The position numbers and the translations under genes were made by a program. Below the pieces are notes generated by a model. It saw only the letters and a list, made by a program, of their open reading frames with translations. It did no database searches and was not told the origin of the DNA. This document shows positions 7,323-16,722 of a DNA stretch of 64,000 nucleotides, piece after piece (positions within the stretch are counted from its first letter, which is position 1; the number at the start of each line of letters is the position of its first letter). This stretch comes from Flavobacterium subsaxonicum WB 4.1-42 = DSM 21790 (GTDB lineage: Bacteria > Bacteroidota > Bacteroidia > Flavobacteriales > Flavobacteriaceae): NCBI RefSeq assembly GCF_000422725.1, contig NZ_KE383909.1, positions 1,163,178 to 1,227,177 of the forward strand, given 5' to 3'.

Positions 7323-9203
7323 ATGGCAGACGGTTTTTTCTTTCAGGCAATAATATACCTGCTGGCCGCTGTAATTTGTGTGCCAATAGCTAAAAAACTG
7401 GGACTTAGTTCTATACTGGGCTACCTGTTTGCGGGTATAATTATTGGGCCGTATGTGTTAGGTTTAATTGGCCAGGAAGGCCAGGACATTATGCACTTTG
7501 CCGAGTTTGGTGTGGTTATGATGTTGTTTCTTATTGGGCTGGAGCTCGACCCCTTTAAATTCTGGCGCATGCGCCGTGTAATTTTTGGTATGGGCATGCT
7601 GCAACTGGTGGGTACTGCCGGTATTTTATTTATAGCCTGTTCTATTGTTTTACGATGGGAATGGCAGGCCACCGTTGCCATATCATTAGCGCTAACCCTC
7701 TCGTCTACAGCTATTGTAATGCAGACACTTAAAGAAAAAGGGCTGACCAAAACCTCTATGGGGCGGTCGTCTTTTGCGGTGCTGCTGTTTCAGGATATTG
7801 CAGTAATCCCAATCCTTGCTATATTGCCCTTACTGGCCGACGGCCATATAAACAACAGTAACGTTAACCATTCGCTTATATCAGATTTACCCGGGTGGCT
7901 GCAAACCCCTATTGTATTTGGCACCATTGGCGCCGTATATGTGGGCGGCAGGTATGCCATAATACCGCTACTGCATGTAGTTGCAAAAACGCGTTTGCAG
8001 GAGCTGTTTACGGCATCGGCATTGCTACTGGTAATGGGTGTATCGTACATGATGCAGCTTGTAGGCCTTAGCCCCGCCCTTGGCGCATTTATAGCCGGAC
8101 TGGTATTGGCCAACAGCGAGTTTAGGCACGAGCTGGAGGGCGATATTGCGCCGTTTAAAGGATTACTCTTAGGGCTGTTTTTTATTGGCGTAGGCGCCTC
8201 TATTAACTTTGCCATCATCATGGCAGATCCTGCCTTTATACTCATATTCTCAACCATCTTCAATACCATAAAATTCTTTGTACTGCTATTGGTGGGCAAG
8301 ATCTATAAAAAGAGTTCTGACCAAAACCTGCTGTTTGCCTTCGCGCTAAGCCAGGCCGGAGAATTTGGTTTTGTAATACTTGGGTTTGCCGTACAGCTTA
8401 ACCTGCTGCCCACGGTGCTGTCTAACCAAATGATGGCCGTTATTGCCATTAGTATGGTAGGTACGCCGTTTTTACTGTTGATAAATGAAAAATGGATCGA
8501 TCCGTTTTTTGGTGTCAAAGAAAGACAGGCCCGTAATAAATATGATACTATAGAAGACGACAAAAACGATGTGGTAATTGCCGGTTTCGGGAATTTTGGG
8601 AGCACTATTGGTCGTTTATTGAAAGCCAACCACATACCGGCCACGGTATTGGATATGGACTCCGACAGGGTAGATTCGCTTAGAAAAATGGGCTTTAAGG
8701 TGTATTATGGCGATGCATTACGACTGGAACTGCTTAAGGCTGCCGGTTGCGAAAATGCTAAGATATTTATTGCCGCTATAGATAACCCCCGCGTTAATTT
8801 GCAGGTGGTTGAGATAGTTAAAAAGCACTTTCCGCACCTTAAAATATTTGCGCGTGCACGTAACCGTAATGATGCTTTTGAGCTGGTGGATATGGGTGTG
8901 AACGATTTTTATCGCGAAAACCTGTACAGTGCCGTTCACCTTGGGGTGGATGCTTTGGTAGAAATGGGCCAGAGAAGATATACCGCCACCCGACAGGGGC
9001 AGCGGTTTATAAAATATGATGAGGCGGCCACATTTAGGTTAGCCGAGAAAAAACATGATAAAAAAGCCTTGATGCTAAGCACTATGCACGAAATTGAAAT
9101 ACAGGAAGAGCTTATTAAAAACGACCTGTACTCTCAGCTTGGCGCCCAGGACCATGCCTGGGAAAGTGAGGATATTAGGAAGGAACAGCAGGACGAATTT
9201 TAA
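7323..9203 (+). CDS. KefB/KefC-like monovalent cation:proton antiporter (CPA2)
   Basis: 626 residues. Residues ~5-385 are a CPA2 Na+/H+-exchanger domain with about 12 transmembrane helices, including the GYLFAGIIIGPYVLG and LSSTAIVMQTL segments. Residues ~415-530 are a TrkA-N (KTN) domain with the nucleotide-binding GFGNFGSTIG motif, which in Kef systems binds glutathione and NAD. The C-terminal ~90 residues are charged. The protein would act as inner-membrane K+ efflux, gated by electrophile-glutathione adducts. The upstream flavoprotein gene supports a Kef system over a plain Na+/H+ antiporter. Confidence 0.9.
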   Translation: MADGFFFQAIIYLLAAVICVPIAKKLGLSSILGYLFAGIIIGPYVLGLIGQEGQDIMHFAEFGVVMMLFLIGLELDPFKFWRMRRVIFGMGMLQLVGTAGILFIACSIVLRWEWQATVAISLALTLSSTAIVMQTLKEKGLTKTSMGRSSFAVLLFQDIAVIPILAILPLLADGHINNSNVNHSLISDLPGWLQTPIVFGTIGAVYVGGRYAIIPLLHVVAKTRLQELFTASALLLVMGVSYMMQLVGLSPALGAFIAGLVLANSEFRHELEGDIAPFKGLLLGLFFIGVGASINFAIIMADPAFILIFSTIFNTIKFFVLLLVGKIYKKSSDQNLLFAFALSQAGEFGFVILGFAVQLNLLPTVLSNQMMAVIAISMVGTPFLLLINEKWIDPFFGVKERQARNKYDTIEDDKNDVVIAGFGNFGSTIGRLLKANHIPATVLDMDSDRVDSLRKMGFKVYYGDALRLELLKAAGCENAKIFIAAIDNPRVNLQVVEIVKKHFPHLKIFARARNRNDAFELVDMGVNDFYRENLYSAVHLGVDALVEMGQRRYTATRQGQRFIKYDEAATFRLAEKKHDKKALMLSTMHEIEIQEELIKNDLYSQLGAQDHAWESEDIRKEQQDEF

Positions 9204-9611
9204 CTATTTCAAATCTCTTACCACAATAAACGTATCGTGCAATTCTCCGGTAACGGTAATTTTATCGCCTATAGCAACCGAACGGTATTTTTTAGGGTCG
9301 GTCATATTCGGGATACTTATGGTAGCTGTGTAGGTTTTACCATCTTCAGCCTGTAACGTAGCCGAATAGCCATCTTTACCCTTATTAATTTCGGTAACTT
9401 TACCGGTAGCCGTAATAGTTTCGGCAGCAGCCTCTTCAGTCGGTGCAGTTGTAGCAGCAACGGTATCAGCTTCAATAGCAGTAGTATCGGCAGTTATCGC
9501 AGTAGTATCAATTGCCTGGTCGCCCTCGGCACTTGCCTCTTTTTTCTCGGCACAGCTTGTAAGGCTTAAAACAGCAGCAGTAATACCTGCCATCAATAAT
9601 CTATTTTTCAT
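9204..9611 (-). CDS. Small lipoprotein with Thr/Ala/Asp-rich linker and OB-like C-terminus
   Basis: 135 residues. SPII signal with lipobox LTSC (Cys at about residue 20). A low-complexity stretch of TTA/DTTA repeats (about 35-65) acts as a tether. The folded C-terminal ~70 residues (TATGKVTEINKGKDGYSATL to HDTFIVVRDL) have alternating strands that look like a small OB/beta-barrel domain. No enzyme motif is seen. Its stop codon directly abuts the stop of the convergent antiporter gene with no spacer. Confidence 0.75.
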   Translation of the reverse strand: MKNRLLMAGITAAVLSLTSCAEKKEASAEGDQAIDTTAITADTTAIEADTVAATTAPTEEAAAETITATGKVTEINKGKDGYSATLQAEDGKTYTATISIPNMTDPKKYRSVAIGDKITVTGELHDTFIVVRDLK

Positions 9612-9660
9612 GGTATAAATTTTTACTCAAAGATAAACGTTTTCTCACACGCTAAATGTT

Positions 9661-9699
9661 ATAAAAAACAAAAACCGCCCTGCATTTGCAAGGCGGTTT
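9661..9699 (-). terminator. Terminator after sugar transporter gene
   Basis: Read on the minus strand: stem AAACCGCC...GGCGGTTT, extended by TGCA/TGCA with one mismatch, followed by a T-rich run. It separates the transporter from the downstream lipoprotein gene. Confidence 0.8.
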
Positions 9700-9722
9700 G
9701 TATATGTAATAGAGCGTTGTAT

Positions 9723-11387
9723 TTAGTGTGCGCCGCCCATTTCCACTTCGTGTGCAATGCCTTGTTCTTTAAGTATCCTTACTACTTTCCAGCCATAAAA
9801 AGCCAGATAAGCAAAACAAAGAACCGGAATAAAATACGATTCGTGTATGCCAATTATGTCGGCAATTTTACCTTGTAAAGGCGGAATAATACCACCACCT
9901 AATATCATCATTACTAAAAATGCAGAACCCTGAGAGGTATATTTTCCTATACCAGTAATGCCTAAAGCAAATATACACGGCCACATTATACTACAAAACA
10001 GGCCGCCACTCATAAAGGCATAAATAGCTACCATACCTGTAGTACATAAACCTACCGCCATAGCAACCATACCTAAAACACCAAATACCATTAGCGTTTT
10101 TGCAGGACGGTCCTGACCTAAAAAGAATCCAACAATTTGTATAAGCACTATACCCGCATAAGCATATAGAGCCGTAATATCCTGACCAGATATAGCATTT
10201 GCCCCTAAAATTACACCGTAAGCTATATACGGAACTACAATTAGTAATATCTTTTTAAGACCCGGTGATGGATTAAATACAGATATTGCACCTGCCCAAC
10301 GACCAATCATCATACTGCCCCAATACATAGAAATAAATGGCGCAATGGCCGATCCTGCTTTGCTTCCAAAAGCTGCTGTGCCTAAAAGTTCGCCCAAATT
10401 ACTTTGTATAGTAACCTCTACACCAACATAAGTAAATAATGCCAACATACCCAAAACAAGCTGAGGATAGCGCATGGCACCCCAACCTTCGGGCTTTTTC
10501 TTTGCAGCAGCATTGGCAAACAGTAATCCAAAAATAATTACCAACAAGGTGGCAATAGTTAGCCCTAACCCTAAGAAATCTTTTTCTCTGTTTTCTCCCA
10601 TAAACCTGCTAACAAATTCAGGATCGCTATAACGAGAAAATATATAACCAAAAATAGCTACCAATATAAGTGTAATAACAATCAGGGTATTCATAGCCTT
10701 TTTTGCCGGCTCAAAAACCGAGTCCATTTTACCGTCCGGCAATTTTTTAGATAAGTAGAATAATGCCGCTGCTATTAAAAATAATGCACCAACAAAAACA
10801 TACAGTATCTCCATCATGTCTAACGATTCTGGCCTTTTAGCAAATTCTTCTATATCTACGCCTGTGGCAACACCAAATAAAGCTATAGAAACCACAATTG
10901 GCCCTATAGTAGTACCAAAAGAGTTAACACCTCCGGCAAGATTTAGCCTGTTAGACGCTGTATGAGATTCTCCTAATGAAGCTACAAAGGGCTGTGCCGA
11001 TGTTTGTTGCAACGAAAAGCCAAGTGCAACTATAAAAAGTGCACCTAATATTAAGTAGTAATCGCCAGATTTAACAGCAAATATCATGGCTACCGCACCT
11101 ACTGTACTAAGCAACAAGCCGTTGATAATACCTTTTTTAAAGCCCCATGAATTTAATATGTCTTTTTTAAACAAGGTACTAAGAATAAATAAAAGTAAAG
11201 CACCAATATAGTAAGCACCATAAAAGGCGAAATCTATCAGTTGACTCTGAAACTGGTCTAGACCAAATTTGGCCTTACAAAAAGGGATAAAAACACCGTT
11301 AGATGCACCAATAAATCCCCAGAAAAAGAATACCGTTATAATGGTATACAATGCCGGATAATTGGTTTTAGTTTGTTCTGAACTCAT
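9723..11387 (-). CDS. FHS-family sugar:H+ symporter (MFS)
   Basis: 554-residue inner-membrane protein of the fucose/glucose/galactose (FucP/GluP) branch of the major facilitator superfamily. Diagnostic segments are [17 protein letters not shown] in helix 1, [12 protein letters not shown] in helix 4-5 and [12 protein letters not shown] in helix 7-8. It is longer than typical (~430 aa) because of loops and an extra helix around residues 215-310, a form common in Bacteroidota. A possible minus-strand promoter lies at 11460-11467 (AACTTTTG). The sugar carried cannot be told from sequence; no catabolic gene is adjacent. Confidence 0.87.
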   Translation of the reverse strand: MSSEQTKTNYPALYTIITVFFFWGFIGASNGVFIPFCKAKFGLDQFQSQLIDFAFYGAYYIGALLLFILSTLFKKDILNSWGFKKGIINGLLLSTVGAVAMIFAVKSGDYYLILGALFIVALGFSLQQTSAQPFVASLGESHTASNRLNLAGGVNSFGTTIGPIVVSIALFGVATGVDIEEFAKRPESLDMMEILYVFVGALFLIAAALFYLSKKLPDGKMDSVFEPAKKAMNTLIVITLILVAIFGYIFSRYSDPEFVSRFMGENREKDFLGLGLTIATLLVIIFGLLFANAAAKKKPEGWGAMRYPQLVLGMLALFTYVGVEVTIQSNLGELLGTAAFGSKAGSAIAPFISMYWGSMMIGRWAGAISVFNPSPGLKKILLIVVPYIAYGVILGANAISGQDITALYAYAGIVLIQIVGFFLGQDRPAKTLMVFGVLGMVAMAVGLCTTGMVAIYAFMSGGLFCSIMWPCIFALGITGIGKYTSQGSAFLVMMILGGGIIPPLQGKIADIIGIHESYFIPVLCFAYLAFYGWKVVRILKEQGIAHEVEMGGAH

Positions 11388-11601
11388 AGTTTGGGTTTGA
11401 GATTAATGTGAAGTTTGGATTATTTTTGGAATTATTTTAAATATGATGCTAATATATTACAAAAGTTGCTTTGTTAAAAATTTGATAAATATACATATAA
11501 ACAAAATATAGGATATTTATAAAATTTTAGAAGTTAGCATAGAACTTCTGGGGGATTTTGAATGTGTGCGCTAACATCAAAATCCAATTACAATATAAAA
11601 A

Positions 11602-11666
11602 TATACCAATCGGTATATTTAGAAGGATAGCCTAAAAACTCCCAAATTTATATACCGATTGGTATA
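11602..11666. promoter_or_regulatory. Paired TetR-type operator palindromes
   Basis: TATACCAATCGGTATA (11602-11617) and its exact reverse complement TATACCGATTGGTATA (11651-11666), centres 49 bp apart. The shape is typical of TetR/AcrR operators. No TetR gene is adjacent. The nearest downstream start is the sugar transporter about 215 nt away, whose likely -7 box lies some 140 nt nearer to that gene. Confidence 0.6.
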
Positions 11667-11683
11667 TTCCTGTTTCTAGAGGT

Positions 11684-11711
11684 CAAAAAAAATGCCCCTA
11701 TACGTGGGGCA
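11684..11711 (-). terminator. Terminator overlapping the dehydrogenase stop codon
   Basis: On the minus strand TGCCCC / GGGGCA forms a 6-bp stem whose loop region contains the stop codon, followed by eight T residues. Confidence 0.8.
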
Positions 11712-12915
11712 CATTTTCGTGTATGTAATCGTTAAGGTATTTAAAACGCTCAGTGAGTCGACCCTTCTCGGCAATCATCGATCGTTTTAATATCCCATCT
11801 TTATCATTGTTGTAAAAAGCTGGTATAACATGCTTTAAGAACATCTGCCCAAAGCCCTCGCTGGCATCACGCGGCAATTCGCACGGCAGGTTATCTACTG
11901 CCATTACCACTATTGCAGCCGGATGGTGCATATCGGTTTCCTCTCCCGTAGAGGGATTGTAGCCGTATAGCGGCTCTTTAATGCAGGACGAACGCACGGT
12001 GCAGGCAATGGGTCCGCCCACATCGCAAGACACATCGGCCACTACCTTTAACTTGCAGTTTTTATCTTTAAGCATCTCACGTGTAAGTATATCGGGGGCG
12101 TTATTACCATGAAAATGGCCGGCAATAAATATATCGGCCACATTGGTAAAACGTGCAAAATCAGACACATAATCCTGCGGGTTATCAAAAAAGTCGGTGT
12201 AAGAATGAGGCATTGCACCATCTTTTCTTTTATTATAGTCCAGCACGTCCAACTGCACGTAAACAGGGCTATCATAAATTTTGGTAAGGAAATTTTGTAC
12301 CGATACCTCTTTGATTTTCATGGCATCAAGCATTTCTTTAGCCCCTGCCCCTACTTTACCTCTGCCGGTAAGCACAATTTTAAGCGGTGGCAATACCATT
12401 CGCTTTAAACGGGTAATAAGTGCGTCCTGGTCTTGTAGTGCTTCGGCCTTCGGAAGGCTGAATAACTCGTATTTTAACCCGAATGCCCTAAAGCAATTAT
12501 AGGTACCCACTATGCCGGCATATCGGCCAAAGCCAATAAGGCGTTTATTGGTCGAATCTGTTATAGTTTCATGATCGAAAAGTGAAATATCAAGGTCAAT
12601 TATGGCTTGTAGCATCTTTTGGTTGTGCTGCTGCTTTTTAATTGTATGCGAAAAAAACACGTATTTTTTATTAGGAACCAGGGCATCCACTGGTATCTCT
12701 TTTACGCCAATAAATACATCGGCGTCAGACACATCGTTGCTTACCTCGAACCCCACGGCACGGTACTCGTCGTCTGTAAACACCCTAACGTCAGATGATT
12801 CCACAACAATTTCTGCCTGTGGATACTGTTCTTTAAACGCTAAAAGCATAGTTGGCGAAAATACGACCCTTTTATCCGGCGGCGACTTTCGTTCTTTTAT
12901 AATTGCAAATTTCAT
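11698..12915 (-). CDS. Saccharopine/alanine dehydrogenase-like NAD(P) oxidoreductase
   Basis: 405 residues with the AlaDH/PNT N-terminal fold (residues ~1-140, starting KFAIIKERKSPPDKRVVFSP) and a nucleotide-binding domain around GRGKVGAGA (about 185-195). The segment VVADVSCDVGGPIACT is the hallmark of the LYS1 saccharopine dehydrogenase branch. The reaction is therefore probably an NAD-linked imine reduction/oxidation on an amino acid, saccharopine being the closest known case. The gene is monocistronic with a terminator at its stop codon. Confidence 0.75.
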   Translation of the reverse strand: MKFAIIKERKSPPDKRVVFSPTMLLAFKEQYPQAEIVVESSDVRVFTDDEYRAVGFEVSNDVSDADVFIGVKEIPVDALVPNKKYVFFSHTIKKQQHNQKMLQAIIDLDISLFDHETITDSTNKRLIGFGRYAGIVGTYNCFRAFGLKYELFSLPKAEALQDQDALITRLKRMVLPPLKIVLTGRGKVGAGAKEMLDAMKIKEVSVQNFLTKIYDSPVYVQLDVLDYNKRKDGAMPHSYTDFFDNPQDYVSDFARFTNVADIFIAGHFHGNNAPDILTREMLKDKNCKLKVVADVSCDVGGPIACTVRSSCIKEPLYGYNPSTGEETDMHHPAAIVVMAVDNLPCELPRDASEGFGQMFLKHVIPAFYNNDKDGILKRSMIAEKGRLTERFKYLNDYIHENVPHV

Positions 12916-13090
12916 AGCTGTTTATTTACAAAATTGGTATTGAACTTTGTGACTTTCTTAAATACGAAAACGATGTATTAAAAAATTATCACTTAATATT
13001 AAATAATAGCATTCAAATATAACATAAATTCAATTTTAAAACCAATTAATATTTAAAAAAATAGTGTTAGATTTTTAAGCAGAATGGTAT

Positions 13091-13098
13091 TATATTTG
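13091..13098 (+). promoter_or_regulatory. ssrA promoter, -7 element
   Basis: TATATTTG is an exact TAnnTTTG match, 20 nt before the mature tmRNA 5' end. The primary transcript would need a short 5' trim. Confidence 0.65.
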
Positions 13099-13118
13099 CA
13101 AAGTATTAAATACTATTT

Positions 13119-13512
13119 GGGGTCGACTGGTTTTGACAGCAGGCCGAACTGAACAGTAAGCACGTCGAGAACTGAGACAATTCTCGTTAATAAATGGTCT
13201 TACAACTTTAAACGGCGAAAATAACTACGCTCTTGCTGCATAATCTAAATTAAAGTAAGATTAGCCTCGTTCCTGTTAGACAGGAAAGCGAGATTCTCCT
13301 AAAAAGCCTTGGTTTGTGGCGTTTTGTATAGGGGAACCGTAAAAATAAACCTGGGGGTCTTTTTGCTTCGCGAAGACCCTGAGAAAACAGAAGCTAAGTA
13401 ATGTGTGGCCGTTCCTGGCCTTGCGCATTATCGAAAACCCAATCAGGAACTAAACGTGTAGAAAGCTCTTTGCTTCCCTGTTTGGACCCGGGTTCGATTC
13501 CCGGCGATTCCA
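13119..13512 (+). ncRNA. ssrA: Transfer-messenger RNA (tmRNA)
   Basis: One-piece tmRNA of about 394 nt that rescues stalled ribosomes and tags nascent proteins. The 5' end GGGGTCG pairs with CGATTCC at the 3' end to form the acceptor stem. The T-arm reads CCGGGTTCGATTCCCGG. The mRNA-like part at 13214-13243 encodes GENNYALAA then TAA. The genomic sequence after discriminator A13512 is CTT, not CCA, so CCA must be added enzymatically, as usual in this phylum. The 3' ~120 nt are overlapped on the other strand by the C-terminal codons of a serine recombinase, because an element is integrated at the gene's 3' end. Confidence 0.95.
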
Positions 13513-15046
13513 CTTGACCGGAAAGGTACGCAGATTTGTGTCCTTTCCGGTTTTTTGTTGAATATAAGTCATTGTTAATCATATAGATAAGTCGTGCCGC
13601 TTCATTAAGCCTGGGTGTTCGATATTCTTTTCCGTCAAAAACGATTTTTTCAGGAAATATCGAACCTATTAGTTCTCTTTTCTTACTTAAGACCATATTC
13701 CCATAGTGGGTATCAAGTCTTGAAAGTGTCGTAATTGCTTTATCCATAAGCTTTTCGACCTGTGGCTGAGAGAATTTTTTATTGCCTATGGTGTTCAATT
13801 TACTTTCGGCCTTCTTAATACTGATTTCAGTCTCTTCCTTCAGCACTTTATAATCGTTTGCATCAATCACATCTGTCAGTAATAAGTTTCTCGCTTTGGA
13901 CATTTTTTCACTCAGCCTGTCAATCTCATCTGCAATTCTTCTTCGTTCGTCATTTTCGGGCCTGCTGTAATCTGCAAACAGCTTACCGACAATCACCTTA
14001 TAAAGTTCCTTTATGGCAGGATGGGGAATAAACTTTCTGAGTTCCCTTTCAAATAATTCGTTGGCTTCCTCAGCGCGATGCCTGAATTTGCAGCCCGGCT
14101 GGCAATGGTAATAGGAGTAATACCTTGATTTTCCTTTAGAGGAGCTCCCTGTAAGCATTCCACCACAGTTAGGGCACTGGAGAAAGCCACGAAGAGGAAA
14201 GTTCTCTTCAACTTCATTTTTTGCTTTCGATTTAACCTTTCGCTTTTTTCCATCCAATACATCCTGGACATCGTAAAAAAGCTCTTCTGAAATTATTGGC
14301 TCATGCGTTCCGTTTACAAAACGCTCCTCTTCATCTTTGTAGGCAGGAACAAACACCAACCCACAATATATCGGATTGCGAACCATTGTCCAAAAAACTG
14401 AACTACCGCATTTAAGCCCCATTCTATTGACTTCTTTCCGTATTTGATCTGCGGGTTTTACCCCTTTTGCCAGCTCATCGAAAACCCATTGTATATAGGT
14501 AGCCTGTGGTTCAAGGATACCAAAATATTTTTTACCGTCTTCAGTGATCCTGTTTTTATATCCTATTGGCGCAATACCTAAAGCACGGCCTTCCTTTTTT
14601 GCCCTGCGCATGCCATGAAAAACGTTTAGCGCCCTGCGGTCATTTTCCACCTCGGGAGTTGCCAGGTAAAGGGCCAGCATAATTTTATTTTCCGGGATAT
14701 CAAAATCAAGCGGTTGCTCGATTGCCTGCGGCTCCACACCCACTTTCCTGAGATGGTTTATCATTTGGTACGCATCACCGGCATTGCGGCTGAAACGGTC
14801 CCACTTAGTAAAGAGTACCAGTTCTGACCTGTTTTTTGGCTGCTTTAGGATCGTTAGGTAACGGGTCCATTCAGGCCTGATAAAAGATTTTGCTGAATGG
14901 TCCTCTATAAGCACATTGTTTATAGTTATATCATTGTTTTCGCAGTAGCGTCGCAGCATCTCCTCCTGGTTACGTTGTGAATAGCCTTTATCAGCCTGCT
15001 CCTCGGTACTTACCCTTATGTATAAATCTGCTACTCTCATAATCAA
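13394..15046 (-). CDS. Large serine recombinase (integrase) reading into ssrA
   Basis: 550 residues. An N-terminal resolvase domain (about 1-150) has the nucleophile Ser in YIRVSTEEQ. A Recombinase domain (about 165-270) and a zinc ribbon (CPNCGGML...CQPGC, about 290-325) follow, then a coiled coil (about 370-430). The last ~50 residues, including ESPGIEPGSKQGSKEL, are translated from the antisense of the tmRNA T-arm, so they are a product of the junction and not of the original gene. The protein would have catalysed integration and excision of the island to the right. The start is at MIMRVADL. Confidence 0.92.
   Translation of the reverse strand: MIMRVADLYIRVSTEEQADKGYSQRNQEEMLRRYCENNDITINNVLIEDHSAKSFIRPEWTRYLTILKQPKNRSELVLFTKWDRFSRNAGDAYQMINHLRKVGVEPQAIEQPLDFDIPENKIMLALYLATPEVENDRRALNVFHGMRRAKKEGRALGIAPIGYKNRITEDGKKYFGILEPQATYIQWVFDELAKGVKPADQIRKEVNRMGLKCGSSVFWTMVRNPIYCGLVFVPAYKDEEERFVNGTHEPIISEELFYDVQDVLDGKKRKVKSKAKNEVEENFPLRGFLQCPNCGGMLTGSSSKGKSRYYSYYHCQPGCKFRHRAEEANELFERELRKFIPHPAIKELYKVIVGKLFADYSRPENDERRRIADEIDRLSEKMSKARNLLLTDVIDANDYKVLKEETEISIKKAESKLNTIGNKKFSQPQVEKLMDKAITTLSRLDTHYGNMVLSKKRELIGSIFPEKIVFDGKEYRTPRLNEAARLIYMINNDLYSTKNRKGHKSAYLSGQVESPGIEPGSKQGSKELSTRLVPDWVFDNAQGQERPHIT
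13517..13557 (+). terminator. Terminator for tmRNA, located inside recombinase gene
   Basis: 10-bp perfect stem ACCGGAAAGG / CCTTTCCGGT followed by six T residues, 4 nt after the tmRNA 3' end. It lies beyond the attachment junction, so it is supplied by the integrated element and is also coding sequence for the recombinase C-terminus on the other strand. Confidence 0.85.
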
Positions 15047-15070
15047 AATTTTAATCCTTAAATTTACGAA

Positions 15071-15241
15071 TTATGGTGGTAATTTTAAATAATAAGAAAC
15101 AGCATTATTTGCCATTGTATATAAAAATTCTAACACTATCGTCAATTCCTCATTAGTGAGGTCAAGTCCACCCTTCTTTAATACTTTTCTTGCCTGTTCG
15201 TTTGAAACAAAACCTGCCTCTGCACGTATTCTCCTTTTCAT
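15071..15241 (-). CDS. Small element-encoded protein upstream of recombinase
   Basis: A 56-residue frame with a basic start (MKRRIRAEAG) and a helical, acidic C-terminal half (GGLDLTNEELTIVLEFLY). It ends 24 nt before the recombinase start on the same strand, so the two are probably co-transcribed. Small proteins of this kind accompany integrases in Bacteroidota elements. A role in recombination directionality or DNA binding is possible but not shown by the sequence. Confidence 0.6.
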   Translation of the reverse strand: MKRRIRAEAGFVSNEQARKVLKKGGLDLTNEELTIVLEFLYTMANNAVSYYLKLPP

Positions 15242-15281
15242 AATTTTCGCATTTAGGGATAAAAAAAGCCCTAATCAGGGC

Positions 15282-15575
15282 TTAAATTTGGGTATCGGAT
15301 ATATATATTTTACTGGCCTGGTTCTTTTTGAACGAGGGTTCGTAACGCAGATATCCATACGCATCAAGGTCTTTAAGGCACTTTCGGTACGTCTTGGGTG
15401 CAGATATTTTTGCAAGTTCCATTATTTCGTAGCTAAAGGCCTGGATAGGATTTGTAAAGCCCCTATCCATCTTATAATGCAGCAGCGCAGCAAAGATCCC
15501 AATATGGGTACTACTGACGCGGTAATCATTTTTGATAGCTGCAAAAAAGTCAGATAAAGGCTTTTGTATATCCAT
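15282..15575 (-). CDS. Winged-helix-like protein of a conjugative element
   Basis: 97 residues, not matched to a named family with certainty. The pattern IGIFAALLHYKMDRGFTNPIQAFSYEIMELAKISAPKTY followed by a short L-x-x-YGYLRYEP strand resembles a winged helix-turn-helix with recognition helix around ISAPKTYRKCLKDL. Similar proteins lie among replication/transfer genes of Bacteroidota conjugative transposons. It starts 2 nt after the stop of the next upstream gene (15578), so it belongs to the same minus-strand operon. Confidence 0.6.
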   Translation of the reverse strand: MDIQKPLSDFFAAIKNDYRVSSTHIGIFAALLHYKMDRGFTNPIQAFSYEIMELAKISAPKTYRKCLKDLDAYGYLRYEPSFKKNQASKIYISDTQI

Positions 15576-15577
15576 AA

Positions 15578-16714
15578 CTATAAGGATTGTGATTTACGGC
15601 GCTGCTTTTTATCCTGTTGCCCTGCCGGTCCATCTTCTTCATTTGAAGCTGCCTGCTTCTTGTTTTCCTTTTGGGACTGGCTGCTACCCTGGGACTGCTC
15701 CTGCTCCTTTGCCTGCCTGGTATCCAATCGCTTCTGTTCAGCATCATATAGGGTCAGTGTCTTGAACTGTGGAGTTGCTTCAATATACTGTTTGACCTCT
15801 TTACCGTCCTTAATAAAGGTCGCCGATTGACGGTTCCCTTTTTTGAGTGAGTTCATTAGATCCTGCTTATGGCTGTCGTTCTGAAGTTCCTTAATAGGAT
15901 GTTTCGATAAGGCCGCCTCCAGGTCAAACCCATAATTCTCATGGTAATGCTTTACAGCAAAATTTCCACGGGCATCGGTATTTTTGAAGTCGAGCTGCGA
16001 CCATGCGTTATATTCTTCTCCTTCTTTGTTAGTAAGGTCTTTATTAACCGACCTTCCTTCCATAAGGTTATAAGCTTCTTTGAGTGTGATATTATTTCCT
16101 TTGTTGATATAAAACGTCTGTTCCAGTGTTTCCTTTGCCCCCTCCTTCTGAAGTTCAGCTTTATAGGAATTGAAGAAATACATTTCACTCTGTTCGGACT
16201 TTTTAAAATTTAATTCTGCCGAAACCTTATCATTGCCATAGAAAGCATCATGCTTTAGGCTGAACTCCGGTTGGAGTTGTTCCATATTCTGCCTTAGGTC
16301 TGCCTCGAGGCCTTCTCCAAAGCCGGTGTATTTTACCTGGTCTTTCAGGTAATCAAAATTCTTCTCGTTCATAATTACATCGTTTTTATAGTTATTTGTA
16401 CTCTGCAGTTCATTGCGGTAATTGCTTCGTAAAAGTGCCGCCAGGTCAATAGTATCATTACCTTTCTTTTGGGGATTAGCAGATTCCATCGCTTTGTATA
16501 GCGTTGCAATCGGTGTGTAATACATCTGGTCGATATCGGTAGACATTTCAAAACAGTATTCCGCCGCATCATAGGTGCTCTTGAAAGTGGACTGGTCGCT
16601 ACAGTTCCTTACCGGTGTACCGTCATTCCAATACGTTATGTATGTGTTTCCGTTCCTCATCAGATCATCCAATTCATCCATAATCTTATGATAGTCTGAA
16701 GCAAAAATTATCAT
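15578..16714 (-). CDS. Conjugative-transposon hypothetical protein
   Basis: 378 residues, no transmembrane segment. The middle part carries repeated short motifs seen in Bacteroidota plasmid/transposon proteins of the DUF4099/DUF3945 type (LKDQVKYTGFGEGLEADLR, LKKGNRQSATFIKDGKEV, ATPQFKTLTLYD). The last ~60 residues are Gln/Lys/Glu-rich and low complexity (about 320-378). The function is unknown; co-location with traN and recombinase genes points to element maintenance or transfer. It lies 8 nt downstream of traN on the same strand. Confidence 0.65.
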   Translation of the reverse strand: MIIFASDYHKIMDELDDLMRNGNTYITYWNDGTPVRNCSDQSTFKSTYDAAEYCFEMSTDIDQMYYTPIATLYKAMESANPQKKGNDTIDLAALLRSNYRNELQSTNNYKNDVIMNEKNFDYLKDQVKYTGFGEGLEADLRQNMEQLQPEFSLKHDAFYGNDKVSAELNFKKSEQSEMYFFNSYKAELQKEGAKETLEQTFYINKGNNITLKEAYNLMEGRSVNKDLTNKEGEEYNAWSQLDFKNTDARGNFAVKHYHENYGFDLEAALSKHPIKELQNDSHKQDLMNSLKKGNRQSATFIKDGKEVKQYIEATPQFKTLTLYDAEQKRLDTRQAKEQEQSQGSSQSQKENKKQAASNEEDGPAGQQDKKQRRKSQSL

Positions 16715-16722
16715 GGTGGAGT

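Noticed and set aside
7790..8299. Long minus-strand frames inside the antiporter gene
   Set aside because: Antisense shadow of a clear membrane-protein gene. The Ser/Pro/Asn-rich translation is typical of such shadows.
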